From positions 1-64,000 of the forward strand of contig JAZKJV010002613.1 in NCBI GenBank assembly GCA_037367405.1: a stretch of DNA of 64,000 bases, in the 5' to 3' direction. The DNA is from Ottelia alismoides (Eukaryota; Streptophyta; Magnoliopsida; Alismatales; Hydrocharitaceae). Below are positions 9,970 to 21,115 of this stretch, one piece after another (within the stretch, counting starts at the first letter, position 1; every line of letters starts with the position of its first letter). Both the position numbers and the translations under genes were made by a program. The notes below the pieces were generated by a model. That model was given only the letters and a program-made list of their open reading frames with translations, made no database searches and was not told the origin of the DNA.

Positions 9970-12427
9970 TCTGATAGTCGAACTGACCACTAGGGTATAA
10001 GGTGCTAAATGGTCGTTGTGACCTAAGCAATCAGGCCCGATCAATCAAGAAGAAGAGACCACCAATATAATAAGAAATCAACTCAAAACACGATAGCGGT
10101 CTTCCTATTTTATTAACCTGGTATAGTGACCAGGGTCGAACTCAGGGAGCACGTAATGGCCTCGCATTCTACGAAGTAGTCAAAAAGAAAAACAAAATGA
10201 AAGAAAAAGGGTATTTTTGGTGGTTTTTAATTCTTTTTATATTTTTTGGATTTTTAAAGTATTAAGAAAATAAAGACAACTAGAAAACATACAATTCAAC
10301 TTTTTATTTAATGCACTAAAAATCAACCAAAAATTCAAATAAAAATATTTTTGTGTGTTTTATAATTTTTACTGTTTTTAATGAATTTTTGGGATTTTTC
10401 TGATGTTTATTTAATTTTCTAAAAATCAAACAATGCAAGAACAAGAAGGTACTGTCCAGCCGAGCTTAAGGGACTAGATAAAATATCTAGAAATCCCCAA
10501 TAAGCCTGGAGGTAATTTTCCTGTATAGAAAAAGAAATAAGGAAAATTTGAGCACCTAAATTATTATTTTTGGGTTTTTAGTTTATTTATTAGAATTTTT
10601 AGGAGTTTTTAGGTGTTTTTCAATTTTTATAAGTTTTATATAATGAAAAATAGCCAAAATTGGCTAGAAAGTCTAGCACAACAAAATAAACAGTAGGTAA
10701 TTTTTTTGTAATTTTTAAATGAGTTTTAATATTTTTTTGTGATTTTTAAAGTCAAACAGTAACGAAAATAGAGGTTTTTGAATTTTTAAAAATATCAAAT
10801 CGAAATAAAAATGTCTCCAAAAATCCTAGAAAATTTTAAACTATGGAAGTAGCCATGTGTTCATTTTCGTTGGATTTGGAGTTGGATTGCTATTTTATTC
10901 AAAAATAGAAAATTGGTAATGTACACAGGGACCTGAGTGCAAATACCAAGAGTTCTGGGGGGCCCGATGCAAAATTCCCAAAAGAACACGCGCGTCGCGC
11001 GTGCTTGAGGCACTCAGGGACCCAAAAAACTAAGTCCTAGGACTATTTGGTAACAGGTACCAAAGTCTGAGGGCTAGTTTGCAATTAACCCAAAAATAAA
11101 CGCACATGCACTATTAAATTACGCACAGGGGTATGAAGGCAATAATCCAAAACTATTCATTCATTCCCTAACATCTCAGAACTACAAGGTATAAAGTGCA
11201 AATAGCCCAGAAAACCATGTGTCGAAGCACGTGCTACAACATACACAGGGGCATAAATGCGAACAAAATAAAGTACAGGGTCCTCAATGCAATTGTTCTA
11301 AAAACTAAAGAACTAAACTATATATTTACAAGACTAAATACTAAATAAAAGAGAAGAGAGGGCCTAAGGGTAAATTACCCTTTATTAAGTCGAGCCGATG
11401 GATGAGCGCCACGTGGTAGATCAACGGTCAGGATGCGGGTGGCGCTCCAAAGCTGGGCTCCTCGCGATGATCGGACGGCTGGGGCTTCGCCACGTGCTGG
11501 ATCCGATTATGAAGACGCGTCGCGGCTCAGCCTCGCTGGATCAACGGTGGAGATCGTCCCCCGAAAGATCTGGCGGTCAGGGACGCTCCTCAAATGGATG
11601 GGCACGATCAAATATGGAGCGCGGGGGGCGATCGGACGATGGGAGAAGGTCCTGGAAGAACTGGCCTCTGGCGAACTTCGCCGAGGTCGTGACAGAGCTG
11701 GCCTCCTCCTGGGAGCCCTCTGATGATCGGAAAAGGCGCGTGGAAGGCTTCCGCATCTGCTGGAGGTCTCCGATGACCTAGCCGAGCTCTGGAGAGCTCC
11801 AGCAAGGTCGGCGGAGACGGAGCTGCTGGACCTGATGGTACAAGCCCTTAGATGGGCTTGGATGAACCTGCAATATGCACCAACAAGCTCGCGGGTCGAG
11901 GGAAAACTGCCTCGACCCCGTTAGGCAGAGTGGAAGTGATCGGGGGGTCGGTGTGGGCGAGCTCCGGCGAGGGTGTGGACGGAGGAGCTCGAACCCCAGC
12001 TCCCGTGCGAGCTGGGTTGAATGGAGGGGTGCAGAACGTGCGCGGGAGGAAGGCGGAAGCGAAGGTGGATTCCGATGATCGAATGAAATAGTGGGGTGGT
12101 CGGAATCAGCGAAACGCGACGGCGGAGCGAATTGGGGGAAATCTGAAATTGACGAAAAGGAAAGGGAGAAGGATCTACCTGGGTGGAGGAATGGACTGTG
12201 AGCAAGCTTGCGAAGCTCTAGGTCCTCGCCTCAAGGAGCGTCGACCTCCGAGGCTCGAGCTCCGGCTCTAGGCGGAGCACGACGGTGATGACTCGCCGGA
12301 TCAGTGGTCTGAACGCCCTCTCGCTGCGACAGCACCTGGAGCGAGCTGTCACTCTCACTCAAGCACTGTAGGTCACTGGGTTGGAGCGAATGAACCAAAG
12401 ATGCAAGAATAGGTGGCGGAGCTCGAG

Positions 12428-12434
12428 CTTTATA
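12428..12434 (-). promoter_or_regulatory. TATA box of copy A 5' LTR
   Basis: Minus-strand TATAAAG in the GC-rich LTR centre. The solo LTR has the same motif at 28191-28197. It sits about 208 bp downstream of the W-box palindrome. Transcription would begin some 25-35 bp further left. Confidence 0.6.
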
Positions 12435-12641
12435 CGGTTGAGGGTCCGGGAAGATGAGGTCGGGTAGGGAAATGGAAGGCACGGATCTCGAGGCGGGGGC
12501 TCCAGCGAGGGTCTCGGATATAGCAGGAATGAATCGGACCCGGGGTTTATGTGAGAACGGATCGGGTTTAGGTGCGAAATTAGGGAGAAGTCGGGTCGGG
12601 CACCTAATACCCGTGGGAAGTGGTCCTGGGGGGGGGGGGGA

Positions 12642-12659
12642 GTTGACCGGGCGGTCAAC
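12642..12659 (-). promoter_or_regulatory. Palindromic W-box-like site in copy A LTR
   Basis: GTTGACC-gggc-GGTCAAC, two inverted TTGACC cores (the WRKY factor consensus is TTGAC[CT]). An ATTGG (CCAAT) element lies about 15 bp upstream on the minus strand. The same order occurs in the solo LTR and in D. Confidence 0.55.
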
Positions 12660-13634
12660 AATCCCCTGGACCAATAGGAAGCTTCCACCTGGAAATTATT
12701 TGGAAATTCGATTAAAAATAGCAAATGGCTTATTTAATTAAAACTCAAAACATGAAATATTTTTGTTTTAATATTTTCTATTTTTTGTGATTTTTAATTA
12801 ATTTTTCAAAGTAAAAATAAGGTATTTATACTATATAGCTATATATAGGTATATATACAATATAGGGTTTTTAATTTTGATTTTTACTTTGTTATTTTTA
12901 TACAATTTTATTCCCATTTTATATTTTATTTATTTATATCATAAAATTAGGAATAAAAAGATATTTTTATTTTATTTTTATTATTTATATACATAGGTGA
13001 AATAAATAGATATTTACATATATACATGGTATATTTACAAAGTATTTTTGATTTTTGATTTTGTTATTTTTATTTTGTTTTTTGTTTTAATTTATTTTAT
13101 TTATTTACACCATATCATATAGAATATTTACAGAATTTTTTGGAAATTAATTTTATTTATTTATAAGGCTAAATAAATAGGGAAGAGTGGACTATATACA
13201 AGGTGACTATGTACATGAGTGATGTTTTTGCTTTCTTTTTAATTTTTCTATTTTTATCTTGTTTTTATATTTATAAATATATACAAATATTTACAAGCCT
13301 ATTTTAGTCTATTTTTGGGAGGAAAATATTTTTATTTTATTTACATATATATACACACACATGAGCCCCTATCTCCCTCTACTTTGGCTTTTATGCGGTC
13401 TGGCCCATGCTGAGCCTTCCCTTGGGTTAGGTTGCTCAATATTTATTCTAAATATTTCCCTCTTTTTCTTTTTGATATTTATTCTTTTATTTTTGCACAA
13501 AAACATGCAAATTATAGGTTTTTACACAATGCATGCTTTTGGTAATTATTTATATTTACAACTATATACATGCATTTGCAATGGTTCTTGTAGCTAAAAT
13601 ATAAGAATAAAGAGTGATGAATGAGTATTCATCA

Positions 13635-14480
13635 CTAGCCTAAGCTCAAATGAATATTTGCATCCATTTCTAGCTAGTATGGGTGTAAGTACGAACCATT
13701 ACATGATTACACATATTTCTTCAAGATGGTGACATTCGCATTATCTTTTAACTACCCACGCTGCTAAGGGAGACCATTTCCAAAATCATGATTTCACTTC
13801 CTGTTTGTAGATATTTGACTATATTTTAGCATAAAATAGGCTTAAGGAGTTTTGGGCACTTAAAATATTTTTAAGTTGCAAATTACTCCAAGATGTGCAC
13901 TGTTTATCATTTTTACCACTTTTTGATTTTTAGAAAAATATTAAAACTTATGAAAATTCTTCAAAAATTCCCCAAAACATTTCAAAGCCTTTAAAATCCA
14001 AAAATATTTTCTCTAGACTTTTCTGAGCATTTTTAATATAATTGAAAAATAAAAAAAGTGTGGTGTACGTCTTTCTTTACTTATGTGTATTGCTCATTAT
14101 TTGAAAATAAAAAATTGCAAAATTAAAATAACTACAAATTTAAAAATACGAAAATAAAAAATCAGAGATAAAAAATTAAAAAGACAAAAAAAATCACAAA
14201 AAATCAAGATAGTTTGCATTTGAGATTCCCTTTTTATTTTAATTGTTTTTCGATTATTTGAATAACCCTTAGGATTTGTAGCCTCCCTGAGTTTGATTCT
14301 GTTTCCATAAAGGTAAATAAGTAGCAAAAATTTCTCTCGCTTCATTATTCCCTTGTAATTATTTTTTGTTGCTGGAGAAGAAAAAAAATTGTTTGTTTGT
14401 TGCAAGATGTTTAGGTTGCAATGATAACTGCGCTTTGATTTTCATATCGAAAATCCAAAACTTGAAGATTCCGCTCAACA
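13635..14480 (+). repeat. Truncated 5' LTR of copy B (right end only)
   Basis: From about 13788 (gatttcacttcctgtttgtagatatttg) to 14480 (ccgctcaaca) it matches the end of B's 3' LTR (30994-31669). The first 150 bp, 13635-13787, match neither the 3' LTR next to the solo insertion nor the part upstream of 30990, so about 1.5 kb of LTR has been replaced. It borders copy A at CTAGC. Confidence 0.85.
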
Positions 14481-14482
14481 AA

Positions 14483-14503
14483 ATGGCACCGTTGCCAGGG
14501 AGG
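14483..14503 (+). other. Primer-binding site of copy B
   Basis: ATGGCACCGTTGCCAGGGAG, two bases after the LTR end. It is complementary to the 3' end of plant tRNA-Asp with two mismatches relative to TGGCGCCGTTGCCGGGGA. Confidence 0.88.
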
Positions 14504-15890
14504 AACGACGAGGGTAGTTAGGTTTCTCTTTTAACCTACTATTCTTAATTGTACATATCTATTTATATTTCTCCACATTAACTCCATTGTTCATTCATTG
14601 CATTTATTTCATTTTTCTTGCTCATATTTGACAATTGTGTTTCTTACTCATTCTCTCTTTTCTTTTTCTAGAGAGGGTCTGCCTATTGAAGGAGGCGATC
14701 ATAGGAGAGCCGAAGCACCCAAGAGAAGCGGAGGCGGCTTGATTCTTCACTGAGCCGCAAGATAACGTGAGAGGAGGAGAAGAAGAATTGAAGGCGACAA
14801 AAAAGACTTTTTTTTATTATTTATTTTTATCATTTGAACTCTTGTAAATAGACATTCATTTGGTGTACTTGGGGACCTCACCACTTTTGTTTTCATCACC
14901 TTATTTTTCTTTGTTTCACACGGATTTCGTGAGCTACCTATTGATTGCTTTAATTAATTTGCTTGGTCCAGTAATTAATAAGGTCCAAACACCCTAAATA
15001 AGAATCTATGTACCTATAGAATATATCGTAATTGGACTTAGTCAAATTAACCTTTTCTTACCCGTTAATAGAAGCTATTGATTAGGACGGTTCACTTGCA
15101 TTTGCATATAGGTTAGTTTATTTTTTTGTATTTTAATTCTGTGTGGATCACTCTGCATCTAGAGTGCTGGCGACAAGGTATGCATCTCTAATCCCTGTAT
15201 GCAACATCATGTTTAATGGTGCATTGGCATTTTTGATCTCTTCCTTGTTTTTACTCACATAAGTTAAAAAGGAAATTGGACACTCTGTAGGCGATTCATT
15301 GAACATATTCAAACCAAGTGATAATTGCCTAAAATTTGGAACTGCTAAAGAAAACTCGAACCTAAAACAAACGTAAGGAAAAATCATTGTTTTGGGGAGA
15401 GTAACCCCCGTCTTGTTTGATTTATCTACAGCGAGAGAGAGACCCGCACACCAGGATAGAACCACGTCGAACTATCTTTAGACTACTATCTTGTGATTAG
15501 TTGTTCTCTAGTGAGGACTCTAACGGGTAGTCGGTAACCGGTCTAGGATTTCCATAGTAGAGTGGGCAGATCGGGTAGCCGGTAAACGTTTCGCACCCTT
15601 ACTAGCTGGGAAAAACTAGTTTTGAGATTGGGACAGTCTCTTGGGAGCATTGGGTTCCTAACAGCTCACTTTAACCGCTCTGATAGATTGTATTCTCACC
15701 AAACACTAAAAATTTTCAAGATAATTGATCGAACATTCACGGTCTTCCCATTGCATTGAGTTGATGAACTGGGGTTTGTATTTTGTTTGATTGCTAGTGA
15801 TAAGGATCCTTCTGCACAATTTGCGCCTTCATTCACTTTCACTCTTGCATTGACCTTCGTGCTCTCGCATCTTGCTTATTGATTTCAAAG
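14504..15890 (+). other. 5' leader of copy B
   Basis: Non-coding leader. A donor-like AAG|GTATGC stands at 15175-15183 after a block (15141-15177) shared with copies A and D. A weaker form of the pre-gag stem-loop lies at 15693-15769, after the shared CTCTGATAGATTG. The minus-strand ORF at 15148-15465 has no recognised domain. Confidence 0.7.
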
Positions 15891-18420
15891 ATGTCGGATC
15901 GGAGTATTTTTCGTTCGGACTCTACAAACTCATTCTACACTCTGAGCCATTCACCCTCACCCTTCACAGCATCCATAAACCCACTATTTGAGATTGGCTT
16001 TACTCTCGAACTAATATATGAGACTCCATCAATTATAAGCACTAATCGAGTGTCATGCACATTTTTAGAGTTAGACACTAGACACTTGATGACACCAAAA
16101 GAAAGGGAACAATGTCGGAGCAGAGCGAGATCAACAACACCTTTAGGCTCCATCCATTCAATTCAATCCCAGATAACAAAGCAAGCTAATTTTCAAACTG
16201 CATTGAGAGACATGATTCTTGAGCTGAGACAAGAAAGAGAAGATAGGAGAGAGGAGGATAGAAACAACCCTGGAGTTGGGAATGAGGGAGAAGATCCTAA
16301 CGTAGACCCTAGGGTTAAGCCTACATTAAAGGATGTTTACAATCCAGGGGAAGGACAGACAAATTCTTGGATACAAATCCCTGCGATTCATGGGCATTTC
16401 GAGCTTAAGCCTACTATTTTGTCTCTTCTCCTAATATTCCATAGAAAATATTAATTATGAACCTTACATACACCTCCAGCAGTTCGATCACATTTGTGGA
16501 ATAGTACACTACCCAAATGTCCCATTAGAGGTAGTGCATATGATCGCCTTTCCATTCAGTCTGATGGATAAAGCTTTATATTGGTTGAATCACTTGGGGA
16601 TGGTTGTCACTACTTAGTAAGAGTTGAGGTCCGCATTTCTGAACAAATATTACCCGCTCGGACGACTCAACCAAATGCGATCCTTGATTGGAAATATCTC
16701 GTAGATGCCCAAGGAGCCTATTCACAAGGCATGGGAAAGATTCAAAGATCTGAGGGAGAAATGCCCCCATCATGATATTCCAAAGATCAGCCTTGTACAA
16801 AATTTCTTTGGGGGTTTAAGCATAGAGAATCAGAAGCCGGTAGATGCTGCTTGTGGGGGGAGCCTCTTTAGCGAGGACGAGGATGTCCTTTATCAAAATT
16901 TTGAGGATATGGCAGAGAGTTCAACAACTCTTTCTTCTTCAAATGATTTTCAGAAGCACCCCATCACCTCCGCTATAGTACCCCACATGTCTGTCAATAT
17001 GGTGGCAACACATGAAGTGGATAAGGTGGATAGCACTGACATAGCCATCATTAGAAACCACCTATCCAAAGTAGACATTATTGAGAAACGATCCAAGGAG
17101 CTTGATAAGCTTCAAGTGATCGAGCAATGGATGAAGAACCTGGATAAGCTGGATGAGATAACAAAGCACATGGAGCTTCTTGTGAGTAAGATCTGTGCAG
17201 TTCACAGTGTGAGTGCAGCAGCCATTACCTCCACTAGGGAGTAGACTTCTTCCACCCAGCAGAGTAGCGAACGACCATCAATAGTTCAACATGTTTACTA
17301 CGTGTAGACACCTGATCATGTTCAACAACATTCACATCAAATAGTTCCTTACCAATAGAAAGTAGACTACATTCCTGAGCAGAAGTCTCCAACTCCACCT
17401 GTCATTTAGGAGATGAATGACATCTGGTTCAACCGTGAGCGAAACTAGCCTCGTTCGTCATGGCAAGGCTAATTCGATTCACAGTAGGGTCAGAGACTCG
17501 CCCACCAGTTTCAGGGAGACAGACAACAGCAGTACTACTACCAACAGTTCCAGCCTCACTATCAGTGTCCACCACAGTTCCAAAACTAGAGACAAGGCTA
17601 ACCACAACAGTAGTCTATATATTTTCCTCATCCTACCCAGCAGTAAACTACATATCATGGATAGTATCCTCCTTCTCCTCCTCATTATCAGAATCTATAT
17701 GGTTACCAACAGCCTCCGTACTATCAGCCTCAGCGACAGCCAGTCAATGAGCAACCTGAGGCCCCTTCAGTCAATCCAGCACTGCACCAACTTGCATTGC
17801 TCATGAAGAACATGAATGAACTAACTCAGTGGATCGATGACCAGACCACCACCGAGACACTGATTCCAGCACAGGTCGAAGCCAACCCCAACAACTTCAG
17901 ACACAAGGAGCAGGTTGCCAATAGCCTACCCACTCCCAAGATATGTATGTCCCTTGATTTTACATGTTTATCTGACGTCATTCATCTCAGGAACTGTAGG
18001 AGATTGCAACCGCTAACACATCAGTTAGGGTTGGTAGATCGATCCACTGGGAGAGCATCATCTTCTACATCATCTCCTTCACCACCAGTCGGGAGAACCA
18101 GTGTAGCAGCACCAGAGTCTGGAGTTTCACCGCCTTCACCACCACCTTCACCAAGCAGATGTAGATCACCATCAACAAGGGAGAATATACCAGTCGCATA
18201 TTCTTCCTCTTCACCAACAACAACATCCCGTTATGTTTTAGATGTTGTTTTTCATTCACCTAGTTTGGACAATACTATACAGATTGATTCTGGTCGTCCT
18301 CTTGTACATGAGGATTCTACTTTGAATAATGGAAATGAACATTTGCATGTTTATTCTGATTCCGTGCCATTTCCTTCTGCTCTCTAATCTAAGAAGATTC
18401 AAAAACTAAAAACAACTATA
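15891..18420 (+). pseudogene. gag region (copy B), broken
   Basis: Start chosen at 15891 (MSDRSIFRSD), the first ATG after the leader. The N-terminal part runs to 16454 and ends in a stop after a frame change; the capsid core continues with HKAWERFKDLREKCPHHDIPKISLVQNFFGGLS at 16720-16820, the Athila gag core. A helical, charged segment with repeated LDKL/LDEI follows (17040-17200) and probably forms a coiled coil. The C-terminal part (17797-18387) holds NELTQWIDDQ and PAQVEANPNNFRHKEQ, then a Pro/Ser-rich tail ending with TAA. Two in-frame stops and at least one frameshift break it. No zinc knuckle is visible. It is longer and more Pro/Ser-rich than in A and D. Confidence 0.87.
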
Positions 18421-18432
18421 TATGATCCGGGA

Positions 18433-19605
18433 GTGGTTGAGATCTTACAAAACATCTTTTTAAAGATGCCACTCCTTAATACCATGGAATACATGCCAAC
18501 AATAAAAAGGGGAATGAAAGAGGCATGTACGCAAAAGCGTCAACCAAGGCAGAATAGACGAAAGGAAATAGAGAAACACATCTTGACCATGGCCACAGTT
18601 CATGCCATTAGTAACCTCCTACCTAAAAAGAAAGACAAGGGAGCACCTCACTTTCGTTTCCATATATTTTATCATGAATTTAATCATACTCTTCTTGATA
18701 GTGGTTCCTCCATTAATCTCATGCCTTCTTCTTTACGAACTGAATTTCGGTTAGGACCTCTTCAAATAACCAGAATTATCCTTCAATTTGCTGATAGATT
18801 GATTAAGAGACCAAGAGGCATTTTAGAGGACATTATTTTAATGGTGCAGGGATTGAAATTCCCTATTGATTTTGCTGTCATGGATATGGACAAACCTACA
18901 CCGTTACTCCATACCCCGATCATACTAGGTCGACCGTTCCATCGAACAGCTGAAGCAACAATCGATTATGGTACAGGAGAGATCATCTTTCACTCTTGCA
19001 GTGATAAGATGAACATTGAGACGATCTCTAATCCTAGAACATCATCGCCACCAGCAGCAAATGGTACAGAGAAAGTTATGTCAGAGCCAGATAACTGTGA
19101 TTTTCTTGCTGAATTCAAAGAGACAGATCATTTCACTGATTTTATAGATACCCAGGAGTTCCTTCCCAAAAGGACTCTATAGAAAGCACAGTCGACATGA
19201 GTTCCCTTGGTGGTCCAATGGAGATAGTTGAAGATGAGCAGTTTGAGCTGATTTCTGAGGATAAATCCGAGTTTCTAGAGGCACCTTGATATTCCATTGA
19301 CACACATTTATGAGATTACTTATGATATGCCTCCTTCTAAGAATTCTGAGGTACAGATATCTTTGCCATTCGTTGAATTTCCTGATTTATGCATAGATGA
19401 GAGACATATTTCTAAGATTATTATTGAGATATATAAGCCGTAAATTGATAGGAATACTAAACAGCCTGATGAGCCCCTCCTTTATGAGCAGAGATCATTC
19501 ATTGTAGATCTATTAGATGTTTTACTTGTTGAGCCATTAGTAGCCAAGGTGGACAGTACATAGAGTACATATCAGATACCGTCTACAGTACAGTAGCAAA
19601 GGTTA
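18433..19605 (+). pseudogene. Aspartic protease and linker (copy B)
   Basis: In frame with the end of gag but separated from it by a TAA stop. Residues about 60-85 read HAISNLLPKKKDKGAPHFRF; the active site LLDSGSSINLMPSS is intact at about 18690-18730. FADRLIKRPRGILEDI and HTPIILGRPFHRTAEA follow, matching the retropepsin C-terminal half. The protease ORF itself (to 19182) is intact, the best preserved protease of the window. The acidic linker toward RT (19183-19605) has stops and a frame change. Confidence 0.88.
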
Positions 19606-21115
19606 TTGCAGAGCCGATTCAGACCCTACTTGAGCTCAAGGTCTTACCATCATTGTTGGAATATGCCTTCCATGCGGGTCCCCCAAATGTTTTCGGTCAT
19701 CCTCAACTCGCAGTTGACCGCTGAACAAGAATCTCGCGTGCTAGAGGTTCTTGAGAAAAACCGCAAGGCCATAGGATGGAATATCTCGGATCTTCGTGGG
19801 ATTAATCCAGCATTGTGCTCGCATCATATCTACCTAGAGGATGACTGTAAACCCACTCGTAGATGTATGCACCTTCTAAATTCAAATCTAAGAGAGGTTG
19901 TCATGAAGGAGATCAGAAAATGGTGTGATGCTGGCTTTATATATCCCATTTCAGATTCCAAGTGGGTCAGCCCTTTACATGTGGTACCAAATTAATCCGG
20001 GATTATGATCGTAAAGAATAATCATGGTAAGGAGATTCTGACCCAGGTACCTACTTCATAATGTATATGTGTAGATTACCGATGTCTAAACTCAGCTACC
20101 AAGAAGGATCACTTTCCGTCGCCATTTATTGATCAGATTATTGAGAGGTTGGCAGGGAAAGAGTTATTTGCTTCTTGGATGGGTACTCGGTATACAACCA
20201 AGTTGCTATCGCTCCTAAGGATCAGGAGAAAACTACTTTGGCTTGCCCGTTTGGCACCTATGCCTTTAGACGAATGCCCTTTGGATTGTGTAACACCCCT
20301 GCTACATTTCAATGGTGTACGTTGGTCGTTTTTGCCGACATGGTGGGTAATTTTCTTGAAGTTTTCATGAACGATTTCTCGATCTATCGGGATAGTTTTG
20401 ACACATGTCTTGCTTATTTAGACCGAGTTCTTCAGCATTGTTGTGAGGTAAACCTAGTGCTCTCATGGGAGAAGAGTCACTTTATGGTGACTAAGGGAAT
20501 TATCTTGGGCCATGTCATCTCCAAACATGGTATGGAGATTGACCCGGCTAAGATTGATGTGATTTCAAAGTTAGAGCCACCGTAGAATTTGAAGCAATTG
20601 AGGTCATTTCTAGGACATGTAGAATTCTATAGGCGATTCATAAAGGACTTCAACAAGATTGTCAGACCCTTGACTGAGCTTCTGTGTAAGGAGAGTGATT
20701 TTGTTGTTAATGAGAAAGTCCCCGCATTCAATCAAATGAAAGAAATGGTTACTAGTGCTCCTCTCTTACATCCACCTGATTAGTCTCTTCCTTTTTAGAT
20801 TATGACGGACGCCACAGATTTCGCAGTTAGAGCTGTTTTAGGACAGATAAGGGATGGGATACCATTTGCTATATACTATGCTAGCAAGACTCTGGATGAA
20901 GCACAACAGAGTTATATAGTTACAGAGAAGGAGATGTTAGCAGTTGTGTTTGGGCTAGAAAATTCAGATCTTACCTCATCGGGTCACATGTTATTGTATA
21001 CACGGATCGCACTACCATATGATACTTGCATGTAAAGAAAGATGCCAAACCACGCTCGATTAGATGGATGATTCTTCTCTAGGAATTTGATTTAGAGATT
21101 CGAGATAAACCTTGA
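19606..21115 (+). pseudogene. Reverse transcriptase and RNase H (copy B), broken
   Basis: RT starts around TAEQESRVLEVLEKNRKAIGW and ALCSHHIYLEDD (19710-19850), then reaches KWVSPLHVVPN followed by a stop. Later parts include RRMPFGLCNTP and the catalytic box, which here reads FMNDFSIY, so one catalytic Asp is changed to Asn. The connection domain LRSFLGHVEFYRRFIKDF follows a TAG stop. RNase H (20802-21035) has DATDFAVRAVLGQ and TEKEMLAVVFGLE, then breaks near the YTDHT position. Besides the stops, the Asp-to-Asn change alone would abolish polymerisation. Confidence 0.92.

Larger units (their letters stand above)
1..13634 (-). mobile_element. Copy A: Athila-lineage Ty3/gypsy retrotransposon, missing its 3' LTR
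   Basis: Read on the minus strand this gives 5' LTR (9972-13634), PBS, leader, gag, protease, RT, RNase H, integrase and 3' UTR, ending at the window edge before the 3' LTR. The order PR-RT-RH-IN is that of Ty3/gypsy. Athila assignment rests on the tRNA-Asp-like PBS, the very long LTR, the gag core (EAWERFHELTDRCPHH) and the integrase block GIDFMGPF. The element is inactive: gag and pol carry stops and frame changes. Its right end TTCATCA is followed by CTAGC and then by the rest of copy B's 5' LTR, so A was inserted into B. The matching left target duplication lies outside the window. Confidence 0.93.
9972..13634 (-). repeat. 5' LTR of copy A
   Basis: Starts (on the minus strand) with TGATGAATACTCATTCATCA and ends in ...CA next to the PBS; length 3663 bp. 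It aligns along its length with the solo LTR at 25662-29406, which confirms both boundaries. It contains A/T-rich ends, a GC-rich centre (11390-12650), a TATA box and a palindromic W-box-like site. Apparent ORFs in the GC-rich centre have no recognisable domain and are treated as chance. A perfect GC palindrome CACGCGCG-t-CGCGCGTG lies near 10988. Confidence 0.92.

Noticed and set aside
9593..10030. 145-codon minus frame rich in Phe and Leu near the copy A PBS
   Set aside because: It is translation of an A/T-rich leader containing repeated aaaataaa, crosses the PBS and LTR boundary, and has no counterpart in B or D.
11398..12741. Protein-coding genes in the GC-rich centre of the copy A LTR (several frames of 65-147 codons)
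   Set aside because: Frames overlap on both strands, have no recognisable domain, and the aligned solo LTR has different broken frames; GC-rich composition explains them.
13366..13450. Functional polyadenylation signal from the AATAAAG box
   Set aside because: It lies near the LTR start, upstream of the TATA box, in U3; a poly(A) signal would be expected in R.
14483..14503. Part of a tRNA-Asp gene
   Set aside because: Only the 18-base complement of the tRNA 3' end is present, next to an LTR end; it is a primer-binding site.
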